Source: Candidatus Delongbacteria bacterium
GTDB lineage: Bacteria > UBA4055
Reading direction: 5' to 3'
Assembly: GCA_016937995.1 (NCBI GenBank)
Contig: JAFGVM010000041.1
Span: forward strand, 1 to 10,173
DNA: 10,173 nucleotides
Each line of letters starts with the position of its first letter. The stretch's first letter is position 1. The position numbers and the translations under genes are program-made. The notes below the pieces were generated by a model. It was given only the letters and a program-made list of their open reading frames with translations, did not search any database and had not been told where the DNA came from. Positions 1 to 5,851 of the stretch are shown piece after piece.

Positions 1-1118
1 ATGAGATGTTTTCTGATGACTCCTTCGGCTGCTCCTCTGAACAGTACGCCGTGAGGGAGTACGACTGCCATTGTTCCGTTGTCCGCGAGCTGATAGATCA
101 TGTGTTGTACGAATGCGAAATCGGCTTTGGTCCTGGGTGCGAGTTTGCCGTAGGGTGAAAATCTGTCGTCTGACATGAATAACGGACTTGCAGACCAGTG
201 CGCAGAAAAAGGCGGATTGGCTACAACAGCTTCGAACCTGTTATCTACATGCTGAGGTTTTTCAAGAGTATCTTCATTCTTAATATCGAACTTTCTATAA
301 TGAATATCGTGCATGATCATATTCATACGGCAGAGGTTGTATGTAGTAGGATTTTTCTCCTGACCGTAGAAAGCTCCGACTTCCTTTACTTCCTTTGAAA
401 CCCGCAATAGAAGTGAACCTGAACCACAAGTAGGATCATAAACACTTTTAAGTCTGTCCTTGCCTGTAGAAACGACCTTTGCAAGAATCTTAGAAACCTG
501 CTGAGGTGTATAGAACTCACCTGCTTTCTTACCTGCACCACTGGCAAACTGAGAAATAAGATACTCATACGCATCTCCAAGTATATCACTCTCTGCATTC
601 TCCATTTCAAAATCAATCTCATCAAGATGTGAAAGCACCTTAGTAATAAGCTCATTTCTCTGATTAACGGTCTGACCAAGTTTAGAATCACCCAGTCTTA
701 TCTGCTCGAACAGATGATCAAAATCCTCTTCACTGGCTGTACCCATAGTACTATTTTGGATATTATTAAAAACCTTTTCAAGATCATCTAAAATAAACTT
801 ACTTGTACCGTCAGAATTACCTCTTTTGGACATGACCGAAAAAAGCTCCGAAGGTTTTAAAAAATAACCAAGTTTATCCAGTGTTTCATGCTTAATAGCT
901 TCAAGATACTGCTTACCCGATTCAGAGTCTTCATCAATATCTTTATATAGAATACCATCAGAACTCAAAATCACATCTGCGTAAGTATGCACTTTTTCAC
1001 TAAGATATTTATAAAAAATAAAACCGAGAATATAATCCTTAAAATCGTTAGCATCCATACTCCCTCTAAGAGTATTAGCTATTTTCCAAAGTTGCTGCTC
1101 AAGTTGCTGTTGTGCCAT
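1..1118 (-). CDS. hsdM: Type I restriction-modification DNA methyltransferase subunit HsdM, partial (C-terminus beyond the left edge)
   Basis: HsdM transfers a methyl group from S-adenosylmethionine to adenine N6 and works in a complex with the specificity subunit HsdS and, for cleavage, HsdR. The reading frame is open from the ATG at 1118 to the window edge, giving 372 residues; family members usually have about 500, so roughly a quarter is missing. Residues 1-165 form the N-terminal helical domain (start MAQQQLEQQLWKIANTLRG). The hallmark GEFYTPQQV is at 200-208, the SAM-binding motif DPTCGSGSLLL at 228-238, YGQEKNPTTYNLCRMNM at 251-267, and the catalytic NPPF at 301-304. An in-frame ATG at 1139 is less likely as the start, because the AAAAGG Shine-Dalgarno site sits 6 bases before 1118 and the upstream ATG lies inside a repeat arm. 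HsdS and HsdR genes are not in the window; they probably lie beyond the left edge. The last 240 bases are much richer in GC than the rest of the gene. Confidence 0.96.
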   Translation of the reverse strand, partial: MAQQQLEQQLWKIANTLRGSMDANDFKDYILGFIFYKYLSEKVHTYADVILSSDGILYKDIDEDSESGKQYLEAIKHETLDKLGYFLKPSELFSVMSKRGNSDGTSKFILDDLEKVFNNIQNSTMGTASEEDFDHLFEQIRLGDSKLGQTVNQRNELITKVLSHLDEIDFEMENAESDILGDAYEYLISQFASGAGKKAGEFYTPQQVSKILAKVVSTGKDRLKSVYDPTCGSGSLLLRVSKEVKEVGAFYGQEKNPTTYNLCRMNMIMHDIHYRKFDIKNEDTLEKPQHVDNRFEAVVANPPFSAHWSASPLFMSDDRFSPYGKLAPRTKADFAFVQHMIYQLADNGTMAVVLPHGVLFRGAAEGVIRKHL

Positions 1119-1134
1119 TGTGTTCCTTTTGTTT

Positions 1135-1158
1135 GTCATCCTTCCCGATAAATCGGGA
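1135..1158. repeat. REP-like palindrome, copy 1 (GTCAT plus 16-base palindrome)
   Basis: The core TCCCGATAAATCGGGA (1143-1158) has 7-base arms around a central AA. It is preceded by GTCAT at 1135-1139. The same unit recurs in inverted orientation at 1467-1489. It lies just ahead of the hsdM start, so it would be transcribed in the hsdM leader as a GC-rich hairpin. Confidence 0.75.
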
Positions 1159-1178
1159 GGGATCCATTGTTTTGTGTC

Positions 1179-1198
1179 GGGCGTAATAAATTACGCCC
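1179..1198. repeat. Perfect 20-base palindrome in the hsdM leader
   Basis: The arms GGGCGTAAT and ATTACGCCC pair over 9 bases around a central AA. It sits between two other palindromes that also have AA at the centre. Either strand could form a stable hairpin. It is not followed by a T-run on either strand, so it does not look like an intrinsic terminator. Confidence 0.75.
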
Positions 1199-1214
1199 CT
1201 ACCATCCGACCTAA

Positions 1215-1232
1215 GAAGTTGCAAGCAACTTC
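1215..1232. repeat. Perfect 18-base palindrome in the hsdM leader
   Basis: The arms GAAGTTGC and GCAACTTC pair over 8 bases around a central AA. It is the most promoter-proximal of the three leader palindromes and lies about 30 bases after the predicted transcription start. No T-run follows on either strand. Confidence 0.72.
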
Positions 1233-1267
1233 GCATCATCACATTAATACTTTTTACTAATTTAAAG

Positions 1268-1296
1268 AATATATCTTTGATATAAGATTTTGGCAA
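1268..1296 (-). promoter_or_regulatory. Predicted sigma70-type promoter for hsdM
   Basis: Read on the minus strand, a -35 box TTGCCA (1296-1291) is followed by exactly 17 bases and a -10 box TATATT (1273-1268). Transcription would begin near 1261 and leave a leader of about 140 bases before the hsdM start at 1118. That leader would contain three perfect palindromes. The boxes and spacing are seen; use of the promoter is inferred. Confidence 0.55.
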
Positions 1297-1340
1297 GAAG
1301 TAAAATTAGAAAATGGTTGTGGGATCTTGCGTATGACGAA

Positions 1341-1367
1341 GGGAACGCAGTTCAGATCTACGTTCCC
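1341..1367. repeat. Imperfect 27-base palindrome
   Basis: GGGAACG at 1341-1347 pairs with CGTTCCC at 1361-1367. The interior pairs at four more positions with two mismatches, so almost the whole unit is self-complementary. It lies upstream of the predicted hsdM promoter and is probably another member of the local set of palindromic repeats. Confidence 0.6.
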
Positions 1368-1466
1368 TACGAAAACATACCGGGCATATATCAATAAGCA
1401 CCGATATTGAACACTCCTGGATTCCCGGATCAAGTCTGAATATGATAGGCTTTAGATTGCCGCGCA

Positions 1467-1489
1467 TCCCGATTTATCGGGACAATGAC
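1467..1489. repeat. REP-like palindrome, copy 2 (inverted)
   Basis: TCCCGATTTATCGGGA (1467-1482) is the exact reverse complement of the core at 1143-1158. ATGAC at 1485-1489 mirrors the GTCAT beside copy 1. The two copies are therefore inverted and about 350 bases apart, close to the ends of the intergenic region. An outer ATTG (1456-1459) and CAAT (1483-1486) extend the pairing around copy 2. Confidence 0.75.
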
Positions 1490-1509
1490 AACAGCAAACT
1501 TACCACTTA

Positions 1510-2640
1510 TCACTTAACCGTAAGGTTATATATAACATTCCTCTCCTTTAAATACTCCAGCAATCCTCTAAAACAAGCTTCATCCTTACCAAGATACTCA
1601 GCAGGGCTCAACCCAACTTCTTTATAGATCCCTTTAGCTACTAAATTAACAGCTGCGGTACATGAATAACCTGTCGTTCTTGCCATAGAGGAAGTTCTGG
1701 TATCAGCATTATATTCATCATAAAGATCGTAAGTATATTCTTTCTTCACACCATTCTCTTCACCGGAAACAATTACTCTCATAACTGTGAATTCCTCTTC
1801 AAATCTACCAAGTTTCCAGTTTTTGTCTGAAAAAAGAAGCTTTTCTGTCATCTGCAAAGGAGTGATCTTTGTTCCATTGAAGTCTATCGGTTCCTGACTG
1901 AAGAATCCTGACTCTCTGAGTATTCTTGCTTTCTCAATATGACCGGGATATCTCATTGTCTTTTCTTTCATATTAGGAACATCCGGTATAGTTCTAATTA
2001 AAGATCTTAGGCCATCACTGTTCCAGGCCTCCAGAGTACCACACTGCTCAAATTCAATAAGCTCAGGGTCAGACAAAGCCGGTTTAGTTACCTCCACCCC
2101 ACTTTCTTTATATCTGGCAGGTCTCACATACTCTTCAATAACATCACAAGGTGAGAACGGTGCTTTATATTCCCAAGGCCATGTTCTTTTCTTAGGCAGA
2201 CCTCCTACTAGACAAAGATAAGAATTGACTTTCATTCTTGCTGCATGATAACCAAGGATCACGTTACACATGCCGGGTGCTACACCAATATCAGTTATAC
2301 AAATAACGCCTTTCTCTTTTGCAAGCTTGTCTAAAGGCTCAGAATCCTCCGGAAAGAAAGCAATGTCAACTACATTTTTTCCACATTCTATGATCGTTTT
2401 CACAGTTTCATAACCCATGAATCCCGGAACAGCATCAACTACCAGGTCAGCATCTGCAATAATATCTTTAACAGTCTGCTTATCTTTAAGATCGGCCTTA
2501 ATAGTATTCATTCCGTATTCATTTTTTAAAATGTTCAAAGCTTCTTCATTAATATCTGCTACTACAACATTATACTGATTTTTAATATCAATTGCCATTG
2601 CACTACCGACCATACCTGCACCTAAGACTACAACTTTCAT
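1510..2640 (-). CDS. Saccharopine dehydrogenase-family oxidoreductase, lysine 6-dehydrogenase-like
   Basis: This is an NAD(P)-dependent oxidoreductase of 376 residues. An N-terminal Rossmann fold begins MKVVVLGAGMVG, with GxGxxG at 7-12. Asp29 at the end of the second strand suggests NAD+ rather than NADP+. DIGVAPGM at 117-124 is the family motif joining the cofactor and substrate domains. The later segments RYPGHIEKARIL and MARTTGYSCTAAV, and the overall length, recall bacterial L-lysine 6-dehydrogenases (about 385 residues), which deaminate the lysine side chain to a product that cyclises. The family also includes saccharopine and carboxynorspermidine dehydrogenases, so the substrate is uncertain. 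I chose the ATG at 2640: AGGAG lies five bases before it. A GTG at 2646 is in frame but would overlap that site. It is divergent from the zinc operon and separated from hsdM by repeats, so it is probably transcribed alone. No lysine-pathway neighbours are visible. Confidence 0.87.
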   Translation of the reverse strand: MKVVVLGAGMVGSAMAIDIKNQYNVVVADINEEALNILKNEYGMNTIKADLKDKQTVKDIIADADLVVDAVPGFMGYETVKTIIECGKNVVDIAFFPEDSEPLDKLAKEKGVICITDIGVAPGMCNVILGYHAARMKVNSYLCLVGGLPKKRTWPWEYKAPFSPCDVIEEYVRPARYKESGVEVTKPALSDPELIEFEQCGTLEAWNSDGLRSLIRTIPDVPNMKEKTMRYPGHIEKARILRESGFFSQEPIDFNGTKITPLQMTEKLLFSDKNWKLGRFEEEFTVMRVIVSGEENGVKKEYTYDLYDEYNADTRTSSMARTTGYSCTAAVNLVAKGIYKEVGLSPAEYLGKDEACFRGLLEYLKERNVIYNLTVK

Positions 2641-2824
2641 GTTCACTCCTGATTTTATATTTTATTATTTTTTTAATTTTTAATGTAAGAACTTATCATC
2701 CTCGTGTAAGAGAACGATAAAAAGGTTATAGACCTGAAAATCGGTTTAGAAAAGTAACTGTATTACAATTGAAATTATCCATGGGATAAAAAGTAAGTAA
2801 TTAATGGGAAATAATCAAAAGAAA

Positions 2825-2840
2825 AAGAATCTTGATTCTT
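2825..2840. promoter_or_regulatory. Perfect palindrome overlapping the -35 box of the zinc operon
   Basis: AAGAATC and GATTCTT pair over 7 bases around a central TT, and the -35 box TTGATT starts at that centre. No long T-run follows, so a second operator site is more plausible than a terminator. Which protein would bind is unknown. Confidence 0.4.
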
Positions 2841-2860
2841 CTCATTTTATTCATTATATT
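2832..2860 (+). promoter_or_regulatory. Predicted sigma70-type promoter of the zur-znuACB operon
   Basis: A -35 box TTGATT (2832-2837), a 17-base spacer and a -10 box TATATT (2855-2860) stand 35 bases before the regulator start. Transcription would begin near 2867, inside the palindromic operator at 2861-2873. Confidence 0.65.
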
Positions 2861-2873
2861 GCAAATGATTTGC
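2861..2873. promoter_or_regulatory. Candidate Zur/Fur-type operator
   Basis: GCAAATGATTTGC is a perfect 6-1-6 palindrome placed directly after the -10 box and over the predicted transcription start. The AAATGATTT core resembles known boxes of Fur-family regulators, especially Zur. A second palindrome, TTTGCGCAAA (2869-2878), overlaps it. Its place ahead of a Fur-family gene and zinc transport genes supports negative autoregulation by the metal-bound regulator. Binding itself is inferred. Confidence 0.62.
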
Positions 2874-2895
2874 GCAAAACAATTCAGGAACAGTT

Positions 2896-3297
2896 ATGAA
2901 GCTTACAAAATTAAGACAGAAAATACTGGACGTTATTGACAACTCTGAAAAGATCATTAACATTAAAAATATTTGGGGATCGCTTGATCCTCAGCCCAAT
3001 ATTACCAGCGTTTACAGGTCTATTGACCACTTAGAAAATAAAGACTTGATAAATTCTATCTCAATATCCGGAGTCAAGTACCTTATATCAAAGAACATTA
3101 AAGGGCATGGACATTTTGTGATCTGCAGAGAATGTAAAGAAGTCACGAATTTTGAAGACTGTGTTATTTCAGCATTACAGGAAAAACTTCAAAAAGATCT
3201 CGATTACAACATCACTTCTCATGTTCTATATTTTGAAGGATACTGCAAAGATTGTGAGATAGCTTTAAGAAAAAAAGAAAATAATACAAGGAGTTAA
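2896..3297 (+). CDS. zur: Fur-family metal-responsive repressor, probably the zinc regulator Zur
   Basis: Fur-family proteins are dimeric repressors that bind palindromic operators when loaded with metal. The 133 residues contain a winged-helix DNA-binding domain at about 1-65 (recognition helix near ITSVYRSIDHLENKDLI, 36-52) and a C-terminal dimer and metal domain. H71-x-H73, C89, H109 and E114 are candidate sensing-site ligands, though exact assignment needs alignment. C77-x2-C80 and C117-x2-C120 form the typical four-cysteine structural zinc site. The protein is slightly short for the family (about 140-150) because its N-terminus is trimmed. The ATG at 2896 has AGGAA five bases upstream. 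It is the first gene of an operon with a Zn/Mn-type ABC importer, starting two bases before the next ATG, which favours Zur over Fur or PerR. A palindrome over its promoter suggests autoregulation. Mn-responsive Mur remains possible. Confidence 0.88.
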   Translation: MKLTKLRQKILDVIDNSEKIINIKNIWGSLDPQPNITSVYRSIDHLENKDLINSISISGVKYLISKNIKGHGHFVICRECKEVTNFEDCVISALQEKLQKDLDYNITSHVLYFEGYCKDCEIALRKKENNTRS

Positions 3298-3298
3298 T

Positions 3299-4174
3299 AT
3301 GTTTTATCAAAAAGCAATAATTTTAATTATATCTTTCATTATTTTAGTAAGTTGCACGACAGAATTAAAGCAAAGTAATATTATTACTGTAAGTATTCTA
3401 CCTCAGAAGTTTTTCGTTGAAAAGATAGTGGGTGACAAATTTGAAGTCAAAGTAATGGTGCCACCGGGAGCAAGTCCTGCAACATATGAACCAAATCCTT
3501 CAGACCTGATATCTTTATCTCATTCACCTTTATATTTCAGGATAGGACACATTGGATTTGAAAAAGCATGGATGGCTAAGATCGTAAATGTAAATCCTAA
3601 GATCAGGATCGTTGATACTTCTAAAGGTGTTGAACTTATAAAGTCAGATCATCATCACGAAGGTGAGCACATCGATGAAGATGCAGAAGGAATAAATCCG
3701 CATATCTGGCTCTCCCCTTCCGCTGTAAAGGTACAGGCTGAGATCATATATAATACAATGATAGATCTTGATAAAGATAATTCAGAATTTTACAAAGCAA
3801 ATTACAATGGATTTCTGAAGGATATTGACAAACTTGATATGCAGATCAGGATGATACTAAAGGATATTAGCAATAACAAGTTCATCGTATATCACCCTTC
3901 ATGGTCTTATTTTGCAGAAGAATACGGACTGATCCAGATACCTATAGAGTTTGAAGGTAAAAGCCCTACTCCTTCAGTATTGAAGAAAATTATTGATATC
4001 GCACAAAAAGAAAATGTAAAGATCATTATAGTTCAAAAGCAATTTGACACTAAGCAAGCTGAAGCTATTGCCGAAAGTATTGACGGAAAAGTGATACAGC
4101 TCGATCCTCTTGCAGAGAACTGGTTCGTCAATATGATACAGATCGCAAGAACATTCCAATTTGAATTGAAGTAA
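3299..4174 (+). CDS. znuA: ZnuA-like zinc (or manganese) ABC transporter substrate-binding lipoprotein
   Basis: This cluster A-I solute-binding protein captures Zn2+ (or Mn2+) outside the inner membrane for the ZnuB/ZnuC importer. Of its 291 residues, 1-18 form a lipoprotein signal ending LVS before Cys19, the expected lipidated residue. Family ligands are visible at H135 (NPHIWLSP), H199 (VYHPSWSYF) and D269 (LDPL). The first ligand, normally His in a SPHxYxP motif, is Ala61 here (GASPATYEPNPSD). His84 in YFRIGHIGFE is a plausible substitute. A short His/acid loop at 117-128 (DHHHEGEH) is like the zinc-capturing loop of ZnuA and favours zinc. The ATG at 3299 has AAGGAG five bases upstream and follows the zur stop by one base, so the two are co-transcribed. 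A hairpin follows the gene. Metal choice rests on context and the His loop. Confidence 0.9.
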   Translation: MFYQKAIILIISFIILVSCTTELKQSNIITVSILPQKFFVEKIVGDKFEVKVMVPPGASPATYEPNPSDLISLSHSPLYFRIGHIGFEKAWMAKIVNVNPKIRIVDTSKGVELIKSDHHHEGEHIDEDAEGINPHIWLSPSAVKVQAEIIYNTMIDLDKDNSEFYKANYNGFLKDIDKLDMQIRMILKDISNNKFIVYHPSWSYFAEEYGLIQIPIEFEGKSPTPSVLKKIIDIAQKENVKIIIVQKQFDTKQAEAIAESIDGKVIQLDPLAENWFVNMIQIARTFQFELK

Positions 4175-4194
4175 GGGTTCAACATCTTGAACCC
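4175..4194 (+). promoter_or_regulatory. Intercistronic hairpin between znuA and znuC
   Basis: GGGTTCAA, a CATC loop and TTGAACCC form a perfect 8-base stem that starts at the base after the znuA stop codon. No T-run follows, and the znuC Shine-Dalgarno site comes 10 bases later. It is better read as an mRNA-stabilising or attenuating structure than as a full terminator. Such a structure could give more binding protein than transporter. Confidence 0.6.
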
Positions 4195-4213
4195 GTAACA
4201 CAAAGAGGGAAAA

Positions 4214-4963
4214 ATGGAAAAGATACTTGAAATAAGGAACATTACGGCAGGATATGATAAAGAGGTCATTATTAAGGATATAAACCTTGATATATATGAG
4301 AATGACTTTCTTGCTATCATAGGTCCTAACGGTGGTGGAAAATCTACTTTATTAAAGGTGATCCTGGGATTATTAAAACCTTACTCCGGTGAGATAATTT
4401 TTAAAAAGAAGATAAATATTGGATATCTGCCTCAGCTTCATTCCAACGACAGACAATTTCCTATCTCTGTCAAAGAGACGATACTTTCCGGACTTATGTC
4501 GAGAAGAAAAGTTTTGAAAAAATTTTCAAGGGAAGATCATGATGCTGCAGACGAACTTATCCATAAATTTCACCTTGAAAATTATACAGACCTGCCGGTA
4601 GGAGATCTGTCCGGTGGCCAGGTTCAGAGAGTTTTTCTTTGCAGAGCCATGATATCCAGGCCTGAATTACTAATACTTGATGAACCGAACTCATTTGTAG
4701 ACCAAGGTTTCTCAGTAGACCTTTATAAAATTCTTCTGGAAATGAACAAGGATATTACTATCATAATGGTCTCACACGATACCGGTGTGATCACATCCTA
4801 CATCAAGAATATAGCGTGTATTAACAGAACTTTACACTATCATTCCGGAAGTGAAATTTCAGAAGATCTTCTCGATCAATACCAGTGCCCTGTAGAACTG
4901 ATAACTCACGGCAAACTACCTCACAGAGTTCTAAAAGATCACATTCACAATGGAGATAAATAA
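4214..4963 (+). CDS. znuC: ZnuC-like metal ABC transporter ATP-binding protein
   Basis: This is the cytoplasmic ATPase that powers metal import by dimerising under the ZnuB permease. The 249 residues carry Walker A GPNGGGKST (37-45), the Q-loop in YLPQ (71-74), the signature LSGGQVQR (132-139), Walker B LLILDEP (152-158) and the switch histidine H188 in VSHD. Its C-terminal part (ACINRTLHYH and CPVELITHGKLPHRVL) is characteristic of Zn/Mn/Fe2+ chelate-type metal importers and separates it from other ABC ATPases. DEPNSFVD replaces the more common DEPTxGVD, a conservative family variant. GAGGG lies four bases before the ATG at 4214. The stop overlaps the znuB start by one base (TAATG), implying translational coupling. 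Confidence 0.93.
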   Translation: MEKILEIRNITAGYDKEVIIKDINLDIYENDFLAIIGPNGGGKSTLLKVILGLLKPYSGEIIFKKKINIGYLPQLHSNDRQFPISVKETILSGLMSRRKVLKKFSREDHDAADELIHKFHLENYTDLPVGDLSGGQVQRVFLCRAMISRPELLILDEPNSFVDQGFSVDLYKILLEMNKDITIIMVSHDTGVITSYIKNIACINRTLHYHSGSEISEDLLDQYQCPVELITHGKLPHRVLKDHIHNGDK

Positions 4964-5772
4964 TGCTTGAAATATTTACTTACCCTTTCTTTGTAAATGC
5001 TATGATCACAGCTTTACTGGCCAGTATTACCTGCGGGATAGTCGGTACCTATATCGTTACAAAAAGAATTGTTTTTATCAGTGGCGGAATCACTCATGCC
5101 TCTTTTGGAGGAATTGGACTCGGATATTTCCTTGGTATAAATCCAATAATCACTGCATCGATCTTTGGTGTTCTATCTGCTGTAGGAATAAAAACAGTTG
5201 CTCTGAAAACCGAAGTAAGAGAAGATTCAACTATAGGTATTTTCTGGGCATTCGGTATGGCACTTGGAATAATCTTTATTTACCTGACACCGGGATATGC
5301 ACCTGACCTTATGACTTATCTATTTGGTAATATACTGACCGTTTCTCGAGCTGATATGATCTATCTTGCTATATTGACATTAATTGTCATTATATTCTTC
5401 ATTATGATGTTTAAGGAGATCCTTTTTATTGCATTTGATGAAAATTTTGCCCGTACCCAGAATGTTAAGGTTGACCTTATAAATTATTTTCTTATCTCAA
5501 TAGTTGCTTTATCAATAGTGGTCAATATCAGAATAGTAGGTATAATCCTTGTAATTTCAATGTTAACTATTCCACAGGCTACTGCAGGATTATTAACGAA
5601 CAATTTCAAAAAAATGATATATTTATCAATAGTGATCGGGTTCATTTCATCTATTTGCGGTCTATTGATCTCGTATGATCTGAATATTCCGTCAGGTGCC
5701 TCGATAATTTTCTCATCAGTGATAATATTCCTGATAGTCAAGCTGTATAAATACTTTGAACCTCGAAATTAA
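4963..5772 (+). CDS. znuB: ZnuB-like metal ABC transporter permease
   Basis: This is an ABC-3 family inner-membrane permease of 269 residues forming the metal channel, presumably as a homodimer with ZnuC. The sequence alternates hydrophobic segments with short loops, consistent with about eight membrane helices. Family motifs include GGITHASFGGIGLGYFLG (41-58), REDSTIGIFWAFGMALGI in the middle and the cytoplasmic FDENFA(R)TQNV loop expected to contact the ATPase. GIILVISMLTIPQATA and DLNIPSGASI follow in the last third. Its ATG overlaps the znuC stop by one base, and GGAG lies seven bases upstream. It is the last gene of the zur-znuACB operon. No clear terminator follows, and the next gene has its own promoter 4 bases downstream, so some read-through is possible. 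Confidence 0.92.
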   Translation: MLEIFTYPFFVNAMITALLASITCGIVGTYIVTKRIVFISGGITHASFGGIGLGYFLGINPIITASIFGVLSAVGIKTVALKTEVREDSTIGIFWAFGMALGIIFIYLTPGYAPDLMTYLFGNILTVSRADMIYLAILTLIVIIFFIMMFKEILFIAFDENFARTQNVKVDLINYFLISIVALSIVVNIRIVGIILVISMLTIPQATAGLLTNNFKKMIYLSIVIGFISSICGLLISYDLNIPSGASIIFSSVIIFLIVKLYKYFEPRN

Positions 5773-5775
5773 TTC

Positions 5776-5804
5776 TTGTGTTTAAGTCAATTTATGCATA
5801 TAAT
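5776..5804 (+). promoter_or_regulatory. Predicted sigma70-type promoter of the TPR-protein gene
   Basis: A perfect -10 box TATAAT (5799-5804) lies 17 bases after a partial -35 box TTGTGT (5776-5781). Transcription would begin near 5811, giving a leader of about 40 bases. A second possible -10, TACAAT (5835-5840), has no good -35. Confidence 0.5.
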
Positions 5805-5851
5805 TATGTTTTCCTAAGATTAACGTTCAAGTAATACAATATAGGGTAAGT

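Larger units (their letters stand above)
1119..1509. other. Gene-free intergenic region filled with palindromic repeats
   Basis: This 391-base stretch between hsdM and the dehydrogenase gene holds no reading frame that looks like a real protein. It contains the predicted hsdM promoter and at least five perfect or near-perfect palindromes, listed separately. A degenerate sequence near 1416-1446 (CTGGATTCCCGGATCAAG) resembles a short dispersed repeat common in bacterial intergenic DNA, but it has lost most of its pairing. No tRNA or rRNA signature was seen. Confidence 0.7.

Noticed and set aside
386-691. Minus-strand open frame of 101 codons inside hsdM
   Set aside because: It overlaps hsdM in another frame; the hsdM frame carries all the family motifs and this product resembles nothing.
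1139-1139. Upstream in-frame ATG as hsdM start
   Set aside because: It lies in the repeat arm, and its only purine-rich stretch directly abuts it; the ATG at 1118 has a properly spaced site.
1099-1296. Small minus-strand open frame of 65 codons in the palindrome-rich gap
   Set aside because: It spans the promoter and repeats, overlaps the hsdM start in another frame, and has no convincing ribosome binding site or protein character.
1143-1482. CRISPR array
   Set aside because: Palindromes of different sequence and uneven spacing, with only one unit repeated and in inverted orientation; no regular direct repeats or spacers.
2646-2646. GTG as start of the dehydrogenase
   Set aside because: It would overlap the AGGAG site that serves the ATG at 2640, from which the Rossmann fold begins normally.
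4175-4194. Intrinsic terminator after znuA
   Set aside because: No T-run follows the stem, and the operon clearly continues with coupled genes.
4033-4320. Minus-strand open frame of 95 codons across the znuA/znuC junction
   Set aside because: It is antisense to two well-supported genes and its product has no recognisable features.
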